The position numbers and the translations under genes are program-made. A stretch of 64,000 bases of DNA from G963665925 sp963678925 (GTDB taxonomy: Bacteria > Bacillota > Clostridia > Peptostreptococcales > Acidaminobacteraceae), in NCBI GenBank assembly GCA_963678925.1, contig OY787533.1, forward strand, positions 2,418,001 through 2,482,000. The letters are read 5' to 3'. Positions 8,213-17,488 of the stretch are shown piece after piece; within the stretch, counting starts at the first letter, position 1; each line of letters starts with the position of its first letter. A model generated the notes under the pieces. It did no database searches. It saw only the letters and a program-made list of their open reading frames with translations, and was not told the DNA's origin.

Positions 8213-9160
8213 GTGAGATACAACACCTATGCAAATTACCTTAAAACCAAGTATGGTGAAAAGGTCTATAAAATACCGGTTAACCTACCGCTGACTTGTC
8301 CCAATAGGGATGGCAGTGCAGGCAGTGGCGGCTGTACATTCTGCGGAGATGTGGGAACTGGCTTTGAAGCCCAATGCAACACCCTGTCCATAAGGGCGCA
8401 GATGGAAAAGAATATTGCACATATACAGAAGCGCTATAAGGCCAATAAATATATTGCCTACTTCCAGAATTTCACCAACACCTACATGCCCCTTGATCAG
8501 TTCAAAGAGAGCCTTGAAGAGGCCTGTATCGACAATGTTGTGGAAATCAGTGTGTCGACCCGCCCAGACTGTGTCAATGAGGCTTATCTGGATATTCTTG
8601 ACGAGATTTCAAAGACCTTTGGCCTTGAAATATCTGTTGAGCTGGGTCTGCAATCAGTGAATCCTGTTTCGCTTAGGGAAATCAATCGGGGCCATTCACT
8701 TGCCGAGTGGGTCGATGCGGTCAGAAGGATTCAGGCAAGAGGATTCGAGTGCTGTACGCACCTGATTCTCAATCTGCCCTGGGATGACACCATCCATACC
8801 GACGAAGCCGCACGCCTGATGACTGCCATGGGTGTGAAGCATGTCAAACTGCATTCACTTTATATTTTGAGGGAAACGGCAATGGGCCATGCCTATGAAG
8901 CTGGTGAGATAAAGCTCATTGGATTTGATGAGTATGTAGAACGTGTCGTACGCTTTATCAGACTGCTTGGTGATGATGTGATCATTCACCGAATAGCAGG
9001 ACGCGCGCCAGAGGAAGAAACACTCTTCTGCAATTGGAACAAGTCGTGGTGGCTCATAAAGGAAGCCATAGAATCCAAACTGGATGCACTTGATGCCAAG
9101 CAGGGGGACATGTGTGACTACTTAAACGGAAAAGCTGTGCAGAAATTTGTTCAGAGTTAA
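8213..9160 (+). CDS. Radical SAM protein, TIGR01212/YtqA family
   Basis: 315 residues from GTG 8213 after AAGGAG. The N-terminal NTYANYLKTKYGEKVYKI and the cluster-binding cysteines in LTCPNRDG...GGCTFCGD are typical of this family, where the first cysteine is followed by a longer spacer than in classical CxxxCxxC. YFQNFTNTY, STRPDC and ELGLQS are further family motifs. The chemical reaction of the family is not settled; a role in RNA or cofactor modification is often suspected. A HAD hydrolase, an alarmone synthetase and a phosphoesterase gene follow on the same strand. Confidence 0.85.
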   Translation: MRYNTYANYLKTKYGEKVYKIPVNLPLTCPNRDGSAGSGGCTFCGDVGTGFEAQCNTLSIRAQMEKNIAHIQKRYKANKYIAYFQNFTNTYMPLDQFKESLEEACIDNVVEISVSTRPDCVNEAYLDILDEISKTFGLEISVELGLQSVNPVSLREINRGHSLAEWVDAVRRIQARGFECCTHLILNLPWDDTIHTDEAARLMTAMGVKHVKLHSLYILRETAMGHAYEAGEIKLIGFDEYVERVVRFIRLLGDDVIIHRIAGRAPEEETLFCNWNKSWWLIKEAIESKLDALDAKQGDMCDYLNGKAVQKFVQS

Positions 9161-9191
9161 TGGAGAATATTGTATAATAGAGGTGAAGCTC

Positions 9192-9869
9192 TTGAATATA
9201 CTGCTGATTTGGGATATTGACGGAACACTTATAAATTGCAAGGGTGTAGGCAGAAAGGCAATGAATGCTGCCTTCGAACGCATCTATGGTGTGAAAAGCG
9301 GGTTTGACCGTGTATCCATGGCTGGACGTCTTGATGAATGTATTGTGAAAGATGCCATGGAACAGCATAATGTGCAAAATAGAGATATGGACAATTTCTA
9401 TAATACATATGGAAGTACCCTGCTCGAGCAGATGGAGATCCATAAGCCATATGTCCATGAGGGCGTGATTGAAGTTCTGGAAGAAACCGCAAGGTCGGGT
9501 CGTGTAATCAACGCAGTCGGTACGGGAAACTGTAAGGTCGGTGCCGATATGAAGCTTGAGTTTACAGGATTGAATCACTTCATGAAACTTGGCGGGTACG
9601 GCAGCGACCATACTCTGCGTGCAGAGCTTATACGCGATGTCATTGGAAAATCTGAAAGCATGCTGGGAAGGGCACTCGACCCAGATCAAATATTTGTTGT
9701 AGGGGATACCCCGCGGGATGTCCGCGCTGGAAAAGACAACGGTGTGAAGACCATTGCACTGCTTACCGGTGGCTACACGCGCGAGGAGCTTGAAATGTAT
9801 GGACCAGACTTTGTGCTGACTTCCTTACAGGATAAGAACGCGTTCTATAGAGCGATTAGACTTAAATAA
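9192..9869 (+). CDS. HAD-superfamily hydrolase
   Basis: 225 residues from TTG 9192, with GAGGTGAAG just before it. Motif I is WDIDGTLINCKG (nucleophile Asp plus acid/base Asp), motif II is AVGTGNCK, and motifs III/IV are VVGDTPRDVRAGKDNGVKTIALLTGGYT. An alpha-helical cap (residues about 20-90) marks subclass I, close to phosphoglycolate phosphatase and beta-phosphoglucomutase-like enzymes. The substrate cannot be named. The start codon overlaps the region just after the radical SAM gene, 31 bp downstream, so cotranscription is likely. Confidence 0.85.
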   Translation: MNILLIWDIDGTLINCKGVGRKAMNAAFERIYGVKSGFDRVSMAGRLDECIVKDAMEQHNVQNRDMDNFYNTYGSTLLEQMEIHKPYVHEGVIEVLEETARSGRVINAVGTGNCKVGADMKLEFTGLNHFMKLGGYGSDHTLRAELIRDVIGKSESMLGRALDPDQIFVVGDTPRDVRAGKDNGVKTIALLTGGYTREELEMYGPDFVLTSLQDKNAFYRAIRLK

Positions 9870-9915
9870 TCTGTATAAGGGCATTGCAGGACATGTCATA
9901 TCAGGGGGAATCATT

Positions 9916-10737
9916 GTGAATCAAATCAGAGAGTGGAAAAAGGTACTTATACCTTATGAACAAGCTGTTGAGGAACTTAAGATAAAATTTAAGGCAATTC
10001 GTAAGCAGTACAGGGATGTCAGCGAGTATTCGCCTATTGAGTTTGTAACAGGCAGGGTAAAAAAGATATCCAGTATTCTTGAAAAATCAAAGAGACGCAG
10101 TATTCCTGAGGACAAGATTGAAGAGCTTATGGAGGATATTGCAGGGATTCGCATCATGTGTCAGTTCCGGGACGACATCTACAAGGTGGTAGAGTTGATC
10201 CGAGCCCGTGACGGCAAAGATTTGAATATCGTCTATGAAAAGGACTATATTTCAAACCCAAAGGTGAGCGGCTATAAAAGCTATCACATCATCATCCAGT
10301 ATCCTGTTCAGACTGCGCTTGGAAACCAGTCCATCCTTGCTGAAATCCAGATACGTACCCTGGCAATGAACTTTTGGGCAACCATAGAGCATTCACTCAA
10401 TTACAAATATAAAGACAACATTCCTGAGAATGTTAAAAATAGACTTAGAAAATCAGCAGAAGCCGCTTCGAATCTTGATGAGGAGATGTGTGAAATCAGA
10501 AATGAAATCATCAATGCTCAGCTCATGTTCGAAGAGAAGTCAAACATTGTGTTTGATATTACCAACAACATTCAGCTGCTTCATATTGCTGGACAGCAGG
10601 AGCTGGCTTATGTATTCCAGGAACGTTTCGACCAGATCTGGGATTCTTCATCTGTGGATGACCTTGCAAATCTTCTGGCAGACATAAAGGCAGAGATGCC
10701 TAGATATCAGATTTTCGGCCCCGATGAGGCTGAATAG
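9916..10737 (+). CDS. Small alarmone synthetase, RelQ/YjbM type (GTP pyrophosphokinase)
   Basis: 273 residues from GTG 9916 after AGGGGG. The synthetase core is clear: GIRIMCQFRDDIYKVVELI, KDYISNPKVSGYKSYHI and AEIQIRTLAMNFWATIEH. There is no HD hydrolase domain and no TGS/ACT region, so it is a synthetase-only enzyme. These proteins make (p)ppGpp from ATP and GDP/GTP and usually act as tetramers in the cytoplasm during stress. The length is somewhat greater than the roughly 210 residues of B. subtilis RelQ, because the C-terminal helical part is longer. Confidence 0.9.
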   Translation: MNQIREWKKVLIPYEQAVEELKIKFKAIRKQYRDVSEYSPIEFVTGRVKKISSILEKSKRRSIPEDKIEELMEDIAGIRIMCQFRDDIYKVVELIRARDGKDLNIVYEKDYISNPKVSGYKSYHIIIQYPVQTALGNQSILAEIQIRTLAMNFWATIEHSLNYKYKDNIPENVKNRLRKSAEAASNLDEEMCEIRNEIINAQLMFEEKSNIVFDITNNIQLLHIAGQQELAYVFQERFDQIWDSSSVDDLANLLADIKAEMPRYQIFGPDEAE

Positions 10738-10753
10738 ACATCAATGAGAGATG

Positions 10754-10784
10754 AGCCCGGTGGATTCAAACACCGGGTTGTTTT
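10754..10784 (+). terminator. Terminator after alarmone synthetase
   Basis: AGCCCGGTG and CACCGGGTT pair across a 7-base loop, followed by GTTTT. Confidence 0.8.
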
Positions 10785-10815
10785 ATGAATGTACTTGAAA
10801 GTAAAGAGGTAGAGT

Positions 10816-11520
10816 ATGGCGTTATTTGCAATCGGCGATTTGCACCTGAGCTTCTCATCCAATAAGCCAATGGACGTATTTGGAGAGAATTGGTCTGATT
10901 ATGAAAATAAAATAAAGGAAAGCTGGCTTGAACTTGTCAGCCCTGAAGACACGGTGCTCATACCGGGAGATATTTCCTGGGCCATGCATTTGGAACAGGC
11001 AAAAATCGACCTGGAATGGATTCACAATCTGCAGGGACGCAAAATCCTGCTCAGGGGCAACCATGATTACTGGTGGAGTTCGCTCAAGAAGCTCCAGGTT
11101 CTTTATGAAGACATGGATTTCCTGCAAAACAATCATTTTGAATACGTGTCTGAGGGCATGGCTTATGCCATATGCGGCACACGTGGTTGGCTTTGTCCAA
11201 ATCCCAACAAGTTTGACGATAACGACCTGAAAATATACAATCGTGAGCTGCTGCGGCTGCGCCTGTCCCTGGACAGTGCAAAGCAGGCTGGCCATACACG
11301 GTTCATTGTGATGACCCACTATCCGCCGACAAATGACATGCAGGCCGACTCAGGATTCAATGAAATCTATGAGGAGTACGGCGTTGAGCGTGTGGTTTAC
11401 GGACACTTGCATTCCGAGCATGCATTCCATACAGGTCTTCAAGGCGATCGGCGCGGCGTAACGTACCAGCTTGTCTCCTCGGACTATTTGGATTTCGCGC
11501 TTACGAAGATTTTGAAATAG
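10816..11520 (+). CDS. Metallophosphoesterase (calcineurin-like)
   Basis: 234 residues. The five metal-binding blocks are visible in order: IGDLHLSF (D, H), GDISWAMH (D), GNHDYWW (N, H), MTHYPP (H) and GHLHSEH (H x H). The short length and the WAMHLEQA segment fit a stand-alone cytoplasmic phosphoesterase of the type widespread in Clostridia, with unknown natural substrate. The start follows AAAGAGGTAGAGT. It sits alone between the synthetase terminator and a thioesterase gene. Confidence 0.85.
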   Translation: MALFAIGDLHLSFSSNKPMDVFGENWSDYENKIKESWLELVSPEDTVLIPGDISWAMHLEQAKIDLEWIHNLQGRKILLRGNHDYWWSSLKKLQVLYEDMDFLQNNHFEYVSEGMAYAICGTRGWLCPNPNKFDDNDLKIYNRELLRLRLSLDSAKQAGHTRFIVMTHYPPTNDMQADSGFNEIYEEYGVERVVYGHLHSEHAFHTGLQGDRRGVTYQLVSSDYLDFALTKILK

Positions 11521-11671
11521 ATTCGCAGAATCATTAATTTTGCAGTTTTATACAATAAATGAATAATCGCAATCAAATTTGTGTACATATATAATATACA
11601 AAGGTTGATTGCAGGCATGGAATCCTACTGATTAACCAGCCTTTGAAACTATTAGAAAAGGCGGTGATTTG

Positions 11672-12097
11672 ATGATTCAAACTCCACATTTCAAAGTTGG
11701 TGAATCGTTCACTATTCAGAAACATGTGACTGAAGCTGACACGGCATTGAATTATGGAAGCGGGCAACTGGAAAATCTATTGGCTACACCAAGCCTCGTG
11801 GCAATGATGATTGAGGCAAGTGCAAGACTATTGGATCAGCAGCTGCCTGAAGGTTACATCACTGTAGGCAAATCTGTCCACGCCGATCATGAAAAACCAA
11901 CAACACTTGGTGAAACAGTGACGGTGAAGGTTACGATTAATGAAGCTACCGACAGTATGGTGAAACTTTCAATGGAAGCTTTTGACGAAGTAGGCCAAAT
12001 TGGCACAGGCGAACATGTACGTTTCGTTGTTAACAAGAGAAGTCTTCTTGGAAGAGCAAACAAAAGAGAAGAAGCACTTGAGAACCATGATTATTAA
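11672..12097 (+). CDS. Hotdog-fold thioesterase, FlK-like
   Basis: 141 residues from ATG 11672 after GGCGGTG. The features LLATPSLVAMMIEASARLL, the conserved YITVGKSVHADHEKPT and the C-terminal GTGEHVRFVV match the fluoroacetyl-CoA thioesterase-like branch of the hotdog fold. In FlK the catalytic Thr/Glu/His sit in these segments; a Thr (TPS), Glu (IEAS) and His (VHADH) are present here. It probably hydrolyses small acyl-CoA thioesters in the cytoplasm. The exact substrate is unknown. Confidence 0.8.
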   Translation: MIQTPHFKVGESFTIQKHVTEADTALNYGSGQLENLLATPSLVAMMIEASARLLDQQLPEGYITVGKSVHADHEKPTTLGETVTVKVTINEATDSMVKLSMEAFDEVGQIGTGEHVRFVVNKRSLLGRANKREEALENHDY

Positions 12098-12104
12098 GTA
12101 TAAG

Positions 12105-12132
12105 AAAGCCCCATGCGCATGCATGGGGCTTT
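12105..12132. terminator. Bidirectional terminator between thioesterase and sensor kinase
   Basis: AAAGCCCCATGC and GCATGGGGCTTT form a stem with flanking A and T runs, so it can serve both converging genes. Confidence 0.85.
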
Positions 12133-12160
12133 AACTTTGTGTGGAAGCCTTATAGGCCAC

Positions 12161-13891
12161 TTATGTGTAGGAGACCGGGAAGCGTATGTCAAACCGTACG
12201 CCTTCGCCAGTCTTGCTTTTGACTTCAATCTGACCGCTGAGCTGGTCTACGATTAAGGCATAGATGATATGAAGTCCAAGACCAGTGCCGCCCTGGTGGC
12301 GTTTTGTCGTGAAGTAGGGCTTAAAGACATTTTTAAGGTTCTCTTCAGGGATGCCAACACCATTATCCTTATAAATCAGGTGAAGCTCAGACTCATTCTT
12401 CTCAAAGATAAGCTCAATAGTTCCCTGGTCAATGTTTTCAAATCCATGAATCAGAGAGTTGATGACCAGATTGGTGATGATTTGTGACAGAATACCTGGA
12501 GTAGTGATAACGTGGAGGTTTTCATCACAATGTACACAGACTTCGTGCTGCGTAATTTTCAGCTTGGGTTTAAGGCTGAGCAGGATTTCATCAACATACT
12601 TTTTCAAATGAATTCGGCGCATTTCAAGGGTCGCCTGATCCATGTTGAGGACTCTGAAGGTTTCAATATTTGTAATGGCCTTGTTCAAGTTGGTCTCGGT
12701 GATCTTATGGGCTTCACTGTATGGTGTGGTCTCAAGCTGCTCAGCTGTGAGCGTTTTTCTGACCACACTGTCAAGATAGCTGAGTGAGGTGACTGCACTG
12801 CCAATTGGTGTGTTCAGTTCGTGCATAAGTCCGCCTACCAGCTCGCCCAGTGCGGCGAGGGTTTCCCTGCGCACGAACTGGTCCTGTACCCTTTTTTGTT
12901 CTTTTAAGGCCGCCTTTAGGGATTCATTGGACTTCTCAAGGTCTATCTGGTATTTTTCCACTTCATTGACGGAGGTTACGACAATGCGCCAAATTGCTGA
13001 AATCATAATAAGGGACATGGAAAAGATAATCAGGAAGACGATGGACAAGAGCCTGTTAAGAGGCTGGTTGAGAACCTGCTTTGGAAGCGTGTTCAAAATG
13101 TACCACTGGGTATCTTCAACGGGAATCAGTGCCATGAGGTTGACATCACCTTCAAGGAGGAGTCCGCTAGGATCCATTTCATCAGGGGTGATATCTTCCG
13201 CGAGCTTGCTGAAGCTGGAAAAGCTGTTGAAATCGTCACTGAAATTGATGATTTCAAAGAAGGATGTATCATAGCCTACAAGCTGAAGGTTATCTCGGTT
13301 GTCCAGCTTCTCACTGAGCAGATGCAAAAGTGGGTCGAGTGAGAAGTAGACAAGGTTGAAGCCAATACTGGTATGGTCAGTTGCATAAATACGCGTGATC
13401 ACCAGAACCGAAGGCTGGTTGTCAATTATAACAGGTCGGCTGCTATAAACGTAATCACCCGGTACAATTTTGTCTAAGTTTTCAAAACGTGTCATTTTTT
13501 CAGTAGTTCCTACACTTACAATGGGGGCACCTTCATTGTTGACCCATATGACGCCATGCACATTTTCAGAGGCGACCACGGCATCTGCAAGTTTGGGATA
13601 AATATAATCCTCTGCATCTGATGCACTGATTTCGTCCCTGTACAGCTTCTGCATCTGCAAGCGGATTTGCGTGCGGCTGCCGATTTGAAGCGCTGTGGTC
13701 TTGAGTGTGGACAGATGGGTGTCAATGACGGCACTGTAAACTTGACCATAGTCAAAAAAAGCCTCTTCAGCCCTATGGTACATGGTTTTATGCAAAACGC
13801 CCCTAAAGGAAATCGCAAAAATTGAAGAAGCGATAATCAATGAGATTATGAGCGGCAATGTCAATTTATAAAAAAACTTTGTCTTCCACAT
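12161..13891 (-). CDS. Membrane sensor histidine kinase with extracellular Cache-like domain
   Basis: 576 residues from the ATG at 13891-13889 (GAGGTG upstream). A first membrane helix lies at about residues 8-28 (LTLPLIISLIIASSIFAI), an extracytoplasmic sensor region of about 240 residues follows, then a second helix (LLSIVFLIIFSMSLIMISAI), a short coiled coil, a dimerisation helix with GLMHELNTPIGS (phospho-His) and an HATPase domain with NLVINSLIHG, DNGVGIPEE and GGTGLGLHI. The kinase type (His followed by ELNTPIG) resembles kinases that lack a HAMP domain. No partner response regulator lies next to it, so it is an orphan in this window. Confidence 0.85.
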   Translation of the reverse strand: MWKTKFFYKLTLPLIISLIIASSIFAISFRGVLHKTMYHRAEEAFFDYGQVYSAVIDTHLSTLKTTALQIGSRTQIRLQMQKLYRDEISASDAEDYIYPKLADAVVASENVHGVIWVNNEGAPIVSVGTTEKMTRFENLDKIVPGDYVYSSRPVIIDNQPSVLVITRIYATDHTSIGFNLVYFSLDPLLHLLSEKLDNRDNLQLVGYDTSFFEIINFSDDFNSFSSFSKLAEDITPDEMDPSGLLLEGDVNLMALIPVEDTQWYILNTLPKQVLNQPLNRLLSIVFLIIFSMSLIMISAIWRIVVTSVNEVEKYQIDLEKSNESLKAALKEQKRVQDQFVRRETLAALGELVGGLMHELNTPIGSAVTSLSYLDSVVRKTLTAEQLETTPYSEAHKITETNLNKAITNIETFRVLNMDQATLEMRRIHLKKYVDEILLSLKPKLKITQHEVCVHCDENLHVITTPGILSQIITNLVINSLIHGFENIDQGTIELIFEKNESELHLIYKDNGVGIPEENLKNVFKPYFTTKRHQGGTGLGLHIIYALIVDQLSGQIEVKSKTGEGVRFDIRFPVSYT

Positions 13892-13998
13892 GGCGTGCAC
13901 CTCGACAGATGTTGTTTACATAAAAAAAGTAGTTTGTGATATGATATAGTAGTTACTTACCCAATTGGAGTAGCCTTAAAGTACCGGAGGAAATAATT

Positions 13999-14595
13999 GT
14001 GCACAAAGAAGAAAAAATATTTAATCCGAAGATGATCAGCAAGCTGGAGCATCCCGACAGATACAGAGAAATACCGCCAGTGGACATTCTCAAGCTCTTG
14101 GAACTAAGTGAAGGAGACAATTTTGCTGACTTTGGGTGCGGCATTGGTTTTTTCAGCATACCAGCAGCAGAGATGGTCGGTTCGTCTGGAAAGGTTTTTG
14201 CCAGTGATATCAGCGCTGAAATGCTAAATGGGCTGAAGGAGAGACTCAGTGAAGATCTGATGCCGAGGGTTCATGTCTGTCATGTTGGCCCTGACGCGGC
14301 TGAAGACAGTATGGAGATTGCGGCCCAGTCCGTTGATGTGGGCATGGTTTCGACGGTCTTGCATGAAGTCGACGATCCACTGCATTTTCTGAAGGAAGTG
14401 GCTCTGACATTGAAGCACGGCGGACGCCTCGGTATTGTGGAGTGGCATAAGCAGTCCATGGAAAAGGGTCCAAGGCTTGAAATTCGCATATCAGAGAAAG
14501 AATTGGAGCACATGCTGGAAATCTCAGGCATGGTCATGGAAAGTACAAAAAGATTATCGGACCGGTTTTATCTTGGTCTTGCAAGAAAACGATAA
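13999..14595 (+). CDS. Class I SAM-dependent methyltransferase
   Basis: 198 residues from GTG 13999 with CGGAGGAAA upstream. Motif I is FADFGCGIGFFSIPAA, followed by VFASDISAEML as the acidic strand-2 end and MVSTVLHEVDDPLHFL as the post-I/motif II region. GGRLGIVEWHK is the typical strand near the end. It is a UbiE/Coq5-like small-molecule type of methyltransferase. The substrate is unknown. It is divergent from the sensor kinase and about 45 bp before a HAD gene. Confidence 0.8.
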   Translation: MHKEEKIFNPKMISKLEHPDRYREIPPVDILKLLELSEGDNFADFGCGIGFFSIPAAEMVGSSGKVFASDISAEMLNGLKERLSEDLMPRVHVCHVGPDAAEDSMEIAAQSVDVGMVSTVLHEVDDPLHFLKEVALTLKHGGRLGIVEWHKQSMEKGPRLEIRISEKELEHMLEISGMVMESTKRLSDRFYLGLARKR

Positions 14596-14640
14596 TAGAA
14601 ATCGGGACATTCGATAAGCGTTAAAATATATGGAGGCAAT

Positions 14641-15297
14641 ATGCTTAAAGATATTAAGGCAGTCATTTTCGATCTGGATGGCACCCTCGTGGATTCCATG
14701 TGGATTTGGAAACAGGTCGATATTGATTATTTGGAGAAACACGGATATCCGCTGCCAGATGACCTGCAGAAGGATATTGAGGGAATGAGCTTTACAGAAA
14801 CAGCGCAGTATTTCAAAAACCGCTTCAACATTCAGGACAGTATTGATGAAATCAAGGCAGAGTGGAATGCTATGGCGCTTGGCCTTTATGAAAATGAGAT
14901 CAAACTCAAACCTCATGTATGGAGTATGCTTGAGGCGTTTGAAAAGATGGGCCTGCCAATGGGCATAGGGACATCAAACTCACCTGAGCTGGCAAGTGCA
15001 GTTGTGAAGGCGAGAGGCATTGACCGCTTCATTCGTGTGCTGAGAACATCCTGTCAGGTGGATAAGGGCAAGCCGGCACCGGACATTTTCCTGAGTGTCG
15101 CAGAGGCACTGGGCGTAGCGCCTGAGGCGTGCCTTGTATTTGAAGATACCCACGCGGGCGTCCTCGCTGGAAAAAGAGCGGGTATGAAAGTCGTTGCCAT
15201 ATATGATCCGCTGTCTGCACCCTTTCGGGACGATATTGAAAAGGACGCCGACCTCTACGTGGAGTGCTACAGCACAATCCTGGACCAGCTGTCATAA
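14641..15297 (+). CDS. HAD hydrolase, beta-phosphoglucomutase-like subfamily
   Basis: 218 residues after TGGAGGC. Motif I is VIFDLDGTLVDSMWIW, motif II is GIGTSNSPEL, motif III carries Lys in DKGKPAPDIF and motif IV is VFEDTHAGVLAGKRAGMKVVA. The cap domain is the small helical C1 type. Related enzymes are phosphatases or phosphosugar mutases. The residues that would make it a mutase rather than a phosphatase cannot be judged by eye. Terminator at 15358-15386. Confidence 0.85.
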   Translation: MLKDIKAVIFDLDGTLVDSMWIWKQVDIDYLEKHGYPLPDDLQKDIEGMSFTETAQYFKNRFNIQDSIDEIKAEWNAMALGLYENEIKLKPHVWSMLEAFEKMGLPMGIGTSNSPELASAVVKARGIDRFIRVLRTSCQVDKGKPAPDIFLSVAEALGVAPEACLVFEDTHAGVLAGKRAGMKVVAIYDPLSAPFRDDIEKDADLYVECYSTILDQLS

Positions 15298-15356
15298 AAC
15301 TGTAACAGCAGTTACGGGCAAAAGATGTTAAAATAAATTTAATGATAAAGTTAATT

Positions 15357-15387
15357 AAATGTCCGGGTATCAATCCGGACATTTCTA
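15357..15387 (+). terminator. Terminator after HAD gene
   Basis: AATGTCCGG pairs with CCGGACATT across a 7-base loop, followed by TCT. Confidence 0.7.
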
Positions 15388-15427
15388 TTGATACAGGCAA
15401 AAGCGGACAGCATCAGGAGGCACTGGT

Positions 15428-17323
15428 ATGATTGTACTGAGTATTGAACACCTAAAAAAGACATATGGCGCGGAGTGCGTTCTTGAAGATGTTCATTTCG
15501 AACTGCATACCGGAGAGCGTATAGGACTGGTCGGTCGCAATGGTGCGGGAAAAACCACAGTTTTCAAGGTAATCTGTGGATATGAGCAGCCGTCGGAAGG
15601 TTTTATCCACAAGAGCAAAGGCATACGTATTGGATATCTTGAACAGATTCCCAATTATCCTGAAAACATCACAGTGGAAGGCGTGCTGATGCAAGCCTTC
15701 GAATCACTCTCGAACCTGCAGAAAGACTTATGCGAACTGGAAATGAAGATGGCTCAAGTAACTGGCACTGAGCTCGAAGGTGTCATGGAGGACTACAGTG
15801 CTGTTCAGAGGGCCTACGAAGTTGAAGGCGGCTACGAGGTCACTGAAAAACTTGGTCGAATTGTGACGGGCCTGAAGCTTGAGAATTTCCTCAAACAGTC
15901 TTTTGAAACACTGAGCGGTGGTGAAAAGACCCGGGCTCTGCTTGCCAAGCTCCTTCTGGAATCGCCTGATGTTCTGCTTCTTGATGAGCCGACCAATCAT
16001 CTTGATGTCGACTCCGTGGAGTGGTTAGAGACATTTTTAGGGGATTACAGCGGTGCGGTGGTCATCGTTTCCCATGACAGATACTTTCTCGATAGAACCG
16101 TGCAGCGCATTGTGGAAATTGAAATGAAAAACAGCCGCCTATGGCATGGCAATTATAGTGCCTATATGCAGCAAAAGGACGAATGGCTTCGCCAGCAGCT
16201 GAAAGCCTATGAAAACCAGCAACGGAAGGTGCGCGCCATGGAAGAAGCGGTTGCCCGTTTCAGGCAGTGGGGAACCAATGGCGATAACGAGGCCATGTTT
16301 GTAAAAGCAAAAAATATGGAAAAACGCATTGAGCGTATGGATAAAATAGACAAGCCCTTTGAGGACAAATCAAACATCAAGGTCACCTTCAAATCGAGTG
16401 GGCGTTCTGGTAAGGAAGTCCTTGTGCTGGACGCCGTATCTGCGGGTTATGAGGGCAGGCCCCTCTTTGAATCTGTAAATCTTGACCTGCGCTACAGGGA
16501 CCGGGTTGCCCTGGTTGGCAAGAATGGCATTGGTAAGTCAACGCTCCTAAATGTGGTTCTGGGCACCATGGAACCCTTGTCTGGCAGTCTTAAGCTGGGG
16601 GCGAAGGTCAAAATCGGATTTCTCGAGCAGGATATTTGCTTCGAGGCACCTGATCGCAGTGTTCTGGCCTTCTTCAATGCTGAAACCGGGCTTTCGGAAG
16701 GCATATGCAGAAGTAAGCTCGCAAGATTCCTGTTCATGGGTGAAGACGTATTTAAGACAGTGGCCCATCTTTCCGGCGGCGAGAAGGTCCGCCTGAAGCT
16801 GGCACTTATGATGGAAGAGGGCATAAACCTCTTGATTATGGATGAACCGACAAACCATGTGGACATTTCATCGCGTGAGATGCTGGAGCTGGCACTGGAC
16901 AATTTTGACGGAACGGTCCTTTTCATCTCCCATGACCGCTACCTGATCAACAGGCTGGCAACCCGTATTGCCGATTTAAGTCCAAGTGGCATTGAAATGT
17001 TCGACTCTACTTATGAGGCCTACAGGACCCAAAAAAAGAAACGTGATACCGAAATGACCACGGCTGAAAACGCAGAGAAGAATAAGAACTATAGAAATGC
17101 GGATGAGCGCAGACTGCAAAATGCAGAACGCAAGCGGGCAAAACGTATTTCTGAAATAGAATTTGAACTGGCAAGGATTGAAGTTGAGATAGAAGATGTG
17201 GAAGCACAGCTTGAGATTTCCACCTTGCCCTACGAGTCAATCGCCAAGCGCTATGACAAGCTTTCCGATCTGAAGTCGGCATACGACGCATTAATGGAAG
17301 AATGGATGGCACTTCAGGAATAG
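15428..17323 (+). CDS. ABC-F family ATPase (ribosome-associated translation factor type)
   Basis: 631 residues. Two ABC ATPase domains in one chain without membrane segments: the first has GRNGAGKTTVFK, LSGGEKTRALLAKLLL and LLLDEPTNHLDVDSVEW; the second has GKNGIGKSTLLN, LSGGEKVRLKLALMM and LIMDEPTNHVDISSRE. The charged linker between them (residues about 240-320) is the P-site tRNA interaction motif region of ABC-F proteins. A coiled-coil C-terminal extension (residues about 535-631) is present. ABC-F proteins bind the ribosomal E site and either aid translation of hard sequences or protect against antibiotics; which applies here cannot be told. Confidence 0.9.
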   Translation: MIVLSIEHLKKTYGAECVLEDVHFELHTGERIGLVGRNGAGKTTVFKVICGYEQPSEGFIHKSKGIRIGYLEQIPNYPENITVEGVLMQAFESLSNLQKDLCELEMKMAQVTGTELEGVMEDYSAVQRAYEVEGGYEVTEKLGRIVTGLKLENFLKQSFETLSGGEKTRALLAKLLLESPDVLLLDEPTNHLDVDSVEWLETFLGDYSGAVVIVSHDRYFLDRTVQRIVEIEMKNSRLWHGNYSAYMQQKDEWLRQQLKAYENQQRKVRAMEEAVARFRQWGTNGDNEAMFVKAKNMEKRIERMDKIDKPFEDKSNIKVTFKSSGRSGKEVLVLDAVSAGYEGRPLFESVNLDLRYRDRVALVGKNGIGKSTLLNVVLGTMEPLSGSLKLGAKVKIGFLEQDICFEAPDRSVLAFFNAETGLSEGICRSKLARFLFMGEDVFKTVAHLSGGEKVRLKLALMMEEGINLLIMDEPTNHVDISSREMLELALDNFDGTVLFISHDRYLINRLATRIADLSPSGIEMFDSTYEAYRTQKKKRDTEMTTAENAEKNKNYRNADERRLQNAERKRAKRISEIEFELARIEVEIEDVEAQLEISTLPYESIAKRYDKLSDLKSAYDALMEEWMALQE

Positions 17324-17336
17324 CAAATCGTACACA

Positions 17337-17377
17337 ACCGCCTGCCAGGCAAGATATTCTGGCAGGCGGTTTTTTTA
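17337..17377 (+). terminator. Terminator after ABC-F gene
   Basis: A 12-bp perfect stem (ACCGCCTGCCAG against CTGGCAGGCGGT) is followed by seven Ts. Confidence 0.9.
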
Positions 17378-17488
17378 TGGAATCAATAATTGGAGCTATG
17401 TAAAATGCCTATATGATAAAGATGATTTTATGTGTAAGGAATACGGGTAAGTATATAAGCAAGCTTTAAGTTAGGCAAGGTGGTGAGC

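Noticed and set aside
9054..9689. A 211-codon open frame on the minus strand over the HAD gene
   Set aside because: It is an antisense shadow of the HAD and radical SAM genes, has no ribosome site and no family pattern.
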